64,000 nt of DNA from Vreelandella sp042466685 (GTDB taxonomy: Bacteria; Pseudomonadota; Gammaproteobacteria; Pseudomonadales; Halomonadaceae): contig NZ_CP170448.1 of the NCBI RefSeq assembly GCF_042466685.1, forward strand, positions 2,728,001 through 2,792,000, written 5' to 3'. Numbering within the stretch: the stretch's first letter is position 1; every line of letters starts with the position of its first letter. The notes beneath the pieces are model-generated. The model searched no databases. It was not told the origin of the DNA and saw only the letters and a program-made list of their open reading frames with translations. This document shows positions 61,133 through 64,000 of this stretch, in pieces. A program made the position numbers and the translations under genes.

Positions 61133-62089
61133 TCACGAGGCTGGTAAAAACGTATCTAACAGCTCGGCATTCGTTGGGTATTTATCCAATAACTCAAGTA
61201 ACTTCTGTGCGCTTTCTACTGGCTTTAGCGTTGTCAAACCTCTACGCAGTGTCCTTACTTTTTCAATATCTTTTGCATCAATCAACAGCTCTTCTCGACG
61301 GGTACTGCTTTTGGCAATATCTATCGCAGGGAAGATTCGTTGATTGGCCACATCCCGGGATAACACCAGTTCCATATTGCCCGTGCCCTTGAACTCCTCG
61401 AAAATCACCTGATCCATACGGCTTCCCGTATCCACCAGCACGGTGGCCAGAATGGTGAGCGATCCGCCGTTTTCGATCTTTCTCGCGGCGCCAAACAGTT
61501 TTCGAGGTATTTCCATCGCGCGGGAATCCAGCCCACCCGACATAGTGCGACCATTGCCCCGCTGCTCGGCATTATGAACGCGCGAGAGTCTGGTGAGCGA
61601 ATCGATCACAATCATCACATTATGCCCCTCGCCTGCTTGCTTACGCGCCGTTTCAAGAAGCTTATCTGCCATATTTACATGGTGTGTGTAGCTTTCGTCT
61701 GAAGACGATGCATGTACTTCTGCCGACACACTGCGCTTAAAATCGGTCACTTCTTCCGGGCGCTCATCAATCAGCAAGGCATACAGCTTTATGTCAGGAT
61801 GCGCTTCTGCCACGGCCTGACAGATATGTTTTAACATCGTCGTTTTGCCAGAGCCCGGCGGCGCCACAATCAACCCACGCTGCCCCATCCCAATGGGCGT
61901 AATCAAGTCCATCGCCCGCACGGTGCGCTGATTAGAACCAGGTTCTAAATAAATGCGTGGGGAAGGATGAATAGCGACGCCATTTAAAAAACGTTTTTCG
62001 GGATCATCAGGGAATTGATCTTTAATTTCGTCAGAGGGCTTGGCATCTATCTCTCTTTTCGCCTTCAAACCTAGTGTTTTTCTCGTCAT
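61133..62089 (-). CDS. Short Rho-like ATPase lacking the RNA-binding N-terminal domain
   Basis: 318 residues against about 420 for Rho. The whole RecA-type core is present: P-loop APPGSGKTT (Rho normally has APPKAGKT), LLIDERPEEVTDF, VIDSLTRLSRVHN, Q-loop region GRTMSGGLDSRAM and FEEFKGTGNMELVLSR. The N-terminal helix bundle and the cold-shock RNA-binding domain are missing; only about 50 residues precede the core. An IS1182 remnant lies directly upstream, so the gene may be truncated or be a distinct short paralog. It faces the RhlE-like helicase. Confidence 0.85.
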   Translation of the reverse strand: MTRKTLGLKAKREIDAKPSDEIKDQFPDDPEKRFLNGVAIHPSPRIYLEPGSNQRTVRAMDLITPIGMGQRGLIVAPPGSGKTTMLKHICQAVAEAHPDIKLYALLIDERPEEVTDFKRSVSAEVHASSSDESYTHHVNMADKLLETARKQAGEGHNVMIVIDSLTRLSRVHNAEQRGNGRTMSGGLDSRAMEIPRKLFGAARKIENGGSLTILATVLVDTGSRMDQVIFEEFKGTGNMELVLSRDVANQRIFPAIDIAKSSTRREELLIDAKDIEKVRTLRRGLTTLKPVESAQKLLELLDKYPTNAELLDTFLPAS

Positions 62090-62109
62090 AATATCGATGG
62101 ATCGCCTTG

Positions 62110-62371
62110 AATAACTTGAATTAATAGAATACTGAATCTATGAAATAGCTGCATCATAGACAGCCGATTGGTCGCATTGTTGCGATACTTGGCATGGATA
62201 ACAGTTAAGTCTAATTTGTGCCCAATCAGATGATTAGTCGTTGATCTCCACCATGGCGTTCTGATCGTGGTTATAGGGTTTGAAGCGCAGCATGGTGAAC
62301 ACTCCTCATCTATTTTCTTTGATCCTACCAAAGCGTAGCTGTCTACAGAGTTTTTTCTACAGTCTCAACGC
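62110..62371 (-). mobile_element. IS1182-family transposase remnant 1
   Basis: On the minus strand ATG 62293 starts MLRFKPYNHDQNAMVEIND, then after a gap HLIGHKLDLTVIHAKYRN, the typical IS1182 transposase N-terminus, then YDAAI in another frame. The stretch from CTCAACGC (62364) to the ATG matches remnant 2 and should contain the element's left end. The middle and most of the 3' part are deleted; the right edge is uncertain. Confidence 0.7.
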
Positions 62372-62405
62372 TCAAATCAGGTGTACACAAAAGATACTTG
62401 GAATT

Positions 62406-63341
62406 TTATGTCAAATTTTCAGTTAGTCTTCCAAATCCACTTTCCATTAACAATTGTGAAAGATCCTGTTTGGATAAATTTAATTCTAATGCTCGTTTCA
62501 AAGACGTCCTCACGAGTTCTTTCATTTTCAACACGTCATTTTTATTTATTTTTTTACGATCTCCTGTATGCACTAGTGTCGAGCGTTTATCATATAGCTC
62601 TCTTGCCACCTTGAATATCTCGCGAGAACTTTCTCAATCTTCACCTAAAAGCACTGCACACCCCCTTGAAACTCTAAGCCGAAGCTCGGTCTTACCATCA
62701 TTAAGCAAGGCTTCTAAAGAAATCATTAGGGACAGAAACTCAAATTCTATATGAGGCACATGATAAGATTGCTCAAAATTTGATAGAGAAAATTCTAAGT
62801 ATTTCGGCATTTTACCTATAAGCTGGGATGATAGATATTCATTAACCAACGGAACTTCGTTCTGATTCAGACTAAACAGACGATTTTCACAAAATAGAGT
62901 ATTTTCCATTGAGCTGAACATTTCCAACTCATCATCTTCATCTGCATAATAAAATTCTATACTTATCCGAATCGACCCCTCTTTAAAAAGTCTTAATTTA
63001 TTAATTCTATCACCTAAGTATTTCGAAATCTTTCCATGAAATTTATGCTGCATTTCCCAATATGGCATATGCGCTTCAATATCAGCAGGATCCCCTTGAA
63101 ACTCAGGATAATCATCTAAATTTTTCTTTATTATATAAACATACTCAGGGCGATAATATGACCCTAATGGAACACATCCCCATTCATGATCTAATTTTGA
63201 CCATACATCCGCAGTTATGAAACTCTCCTCACACATATCTGCAAAATCAACCATGGTCATTTCTTCAATAACAAATCCATCACCAAGGTCAATCCCGAGG
63301 ATAGAGCTATCTACGTTACCAAGTAAAGCCAGATATTTCAT
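62406..63341 (-). pseudogene. HEPN-domain (Apea-like) protein gene broken by an in-frame TGA
   Basis: Residues 1-235 are open, then TGA at 62634-62636, then 75 more codons in the same frame. Across the stop the protein reads like an Apea-type HEPN domain: LRLRVSRGCAVLLGED, stop, ESSREIFKVARELYDKRSTLVHTG. The conserved R-x4-H motif (RSTLVH), the HEPN RNase signature, lies after the stop. A point mutation is the simplest cause. In intact relatives such proteins are predicted nucleases in defence or toxin roles. Confidence 0.75.
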
Positions 63342-63356
63342 TAATTTACCTTATTG

Positions 63357-63400
63357 CCATAACGCTCGCATTAAGTCGGTGGTTTGACGACGCAAAGCGG
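63357..63400 (-). other. attC-like 3' half-site before the HEPN gene
   Basis: Minus-strand GACTTAATGCGAGCGTTATGG closely resembles the right half of integron attC sites (aadA-type CTTAACTCAAGCGTTAG). It ends 16 nt before the HEPN start. The matching left half is not adjacent; GTATAAC at 63847-63853, beyond the IS remnant, may be it. Confidence 0.35.
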
Positions 63401-63424
63401 CGGAAAATACGTCTACTGGAGGGT

Positions 63425-63763
63425 ATATTCTGGCAGCTTAGGTATGCATAGCTACCGCTATTTTCTTCTTTATAGATGAGATAACCTTAAGCAAGGTGGC
63501 TGGACATAGTACACCGACTAGTCGCGTCGCTTCGGTGCTTTGGAATGGCAATCATCGAAGCCGACAAGTCGAGCTTGTGCTCAATCATTAAGTGCACGTC
63601 GTGTTCAAAAATGCCTGGCTGAAGCTGATCTTGGTAGTTGATCACCAACATGGTGTTCTGACCTTAATTCTTAGCTTTGAAGCGCGGCATGCTGAGCACT
63701 CTTCGCCTGTTTTCCAGAGCCTACCAAAGCAGCCGTCAGTGGGATTTTACTACACCTCAACGC
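63425..63763 (-). mobile_element. IS1182-family transposase remnant 2
   Basis: Minus-strand ATG 63690 begins MPRFKAKN, a stop, then GQNTMLVINYQDQLQPGIFE and MIEHKLDLS, then frame-shifted LLKVI and KIA segments. These are IS1182 transposase N-terminal blocks with stops and deletions. The left end shares CTCAACGC (63756-63763) and CCTACCAAAGC with remnant 1. It may have inserted in an attC site. Confidence 0.7.
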
Positions 63764-63847
63764 CATGGTTCAGGCACGTTTGAGGCGGTGCTTGCGTTTT
63801 CGAAAGCAAAGGTGCGCCGCGGGTCAAATGTCACCTGCAACAACTTG

Positions 63848-64000
63848 TTATACGTTTTCGTCAACCCAACTCTCCATGCTTTCCAATAGCTCCGGAACCG
63901 GGAGTCTTTCGATGTCTCTTTTGGAAAACCCCCTTGCGGTGAGCGCATCGTAGTTGTCGCCCATGAAAACGTTGAAAGAATCCCAGATGCGGCTAGCTCC
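63848..64000 (-). CDS. C-terminal part of a gene running off the window end
   Basis: Open from the last base to TAA (63850-63848), 50 residues ending LLESMESWVDENV. The text is regular and codon-like (NVFMGDNYDALTARGFSKRD), so it is a real C-terminus; family unknown. Its stop codon is part of GTATAAC, as in cassette genes that end in the attC core. Confidence 0.65.
   Translation of the reverse strand, partial: GASRIWDSFNVFMGDNYDALTARGFSKRDIERLPVPELLESMESWVDENV

Overview
The window looks like about 50 kb of chromosome from a halophilic gammaproteobacterium, most likely a member of the Halomonadaceae (Halomonas-like), followed by about 14 kb of accessory DNA. The assignment is an inference. 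It rests on a Gram-negative cell-wall and envelope gene set (mpl, an OmpW-type porin, DedA and NfeD/slipin membrane proteins), on AcoR- and RidA-type genes, and on fairly GC-rich coding DNA. No rRNA or tRNA gene and no CRISPR array was seen.

0-6 kb: a truncated GGDEF-like protein, a DedA-PAP2 fusion phosphatase, a minus-strand run mpl > ubiX > LysE exporter, and a membrane-anchored glutaredoxin. 6.3-14.6 kb: a complete peptide ABC transporter (binding protein, two permeases, two ATPases), a LysR regulator and an Xaa-Pro dipeptidase, which together look like a module for uptake and hydrolysis of proline-containing dipeptides. 14.7-21 kb: an OmpW-type porin, then a flavin monooxygenase/alcohol dehydrogenase operon divergent from an AcoR-type sigma-54 activator. 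The operon has a sigma-54 promoter and two palindromic upstream sites exactly 31 bp apart. Downstream of the operon a second sigma-54-type promoter is followed about 135 nt later by a strong terminator with no plausible ORF between them, which suggests an undescribed sigma-54-dependent small RNA. 21-25 kb: a MoxR/VWA pair, cytochrome b561, an unknown protein and a Rid-family protein. 25-30.4 kb: a tripartite tricarboxylate transporter (binding protein plus a long TctA-like permease that appears to carry the small TctB-like subunit), a PrpF-type isomerase and a divergent LysR regulator. 30.4-37.8 kb: cobQ, then a LacI regulator with a perfect 20-bp palindromic operator ahead of an ABC importer operon ending in a metallophosphodiesterase. 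37.8-50.3 kb: Ada-like methyltransferase, glutaminase, exporters, AraC regulators, membrane proteins, an SPFH/NfeD pair, a methyltransferase, an isochorismatase-like hydrolase, and CMD and YrhK-like proteins.

50.3-64 kb: the character changes. The DNA is visibly AT-richer and holds many short, mostly minus-strand, single-domain genes (nucleotidyltransferase-like, two GFA, DUF1456, two GNAT, NUDIX, VOC genes plus a VOC fragment, a C39-like protein, an L,D-transpeptidase). They are interrupted by a SoxR gene with a clear SoxR box. Some gaps carry attC-like palindromes or half-sites (best at 59468-59545). The end of the window holds an RhlE-like DEAD-box helicase facing a shortened Rho paralog that lacks the RNA-binding N-terminal domain, a HEPN-domain gene broken by an in-frame TGA, two decayed IS1182-type transposase remnants and the tail of a further gene. 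The layout resembles a decayed integron-type cassette array or another gene-capture island; no integrase lies in the window, so this remains a hypothesis.
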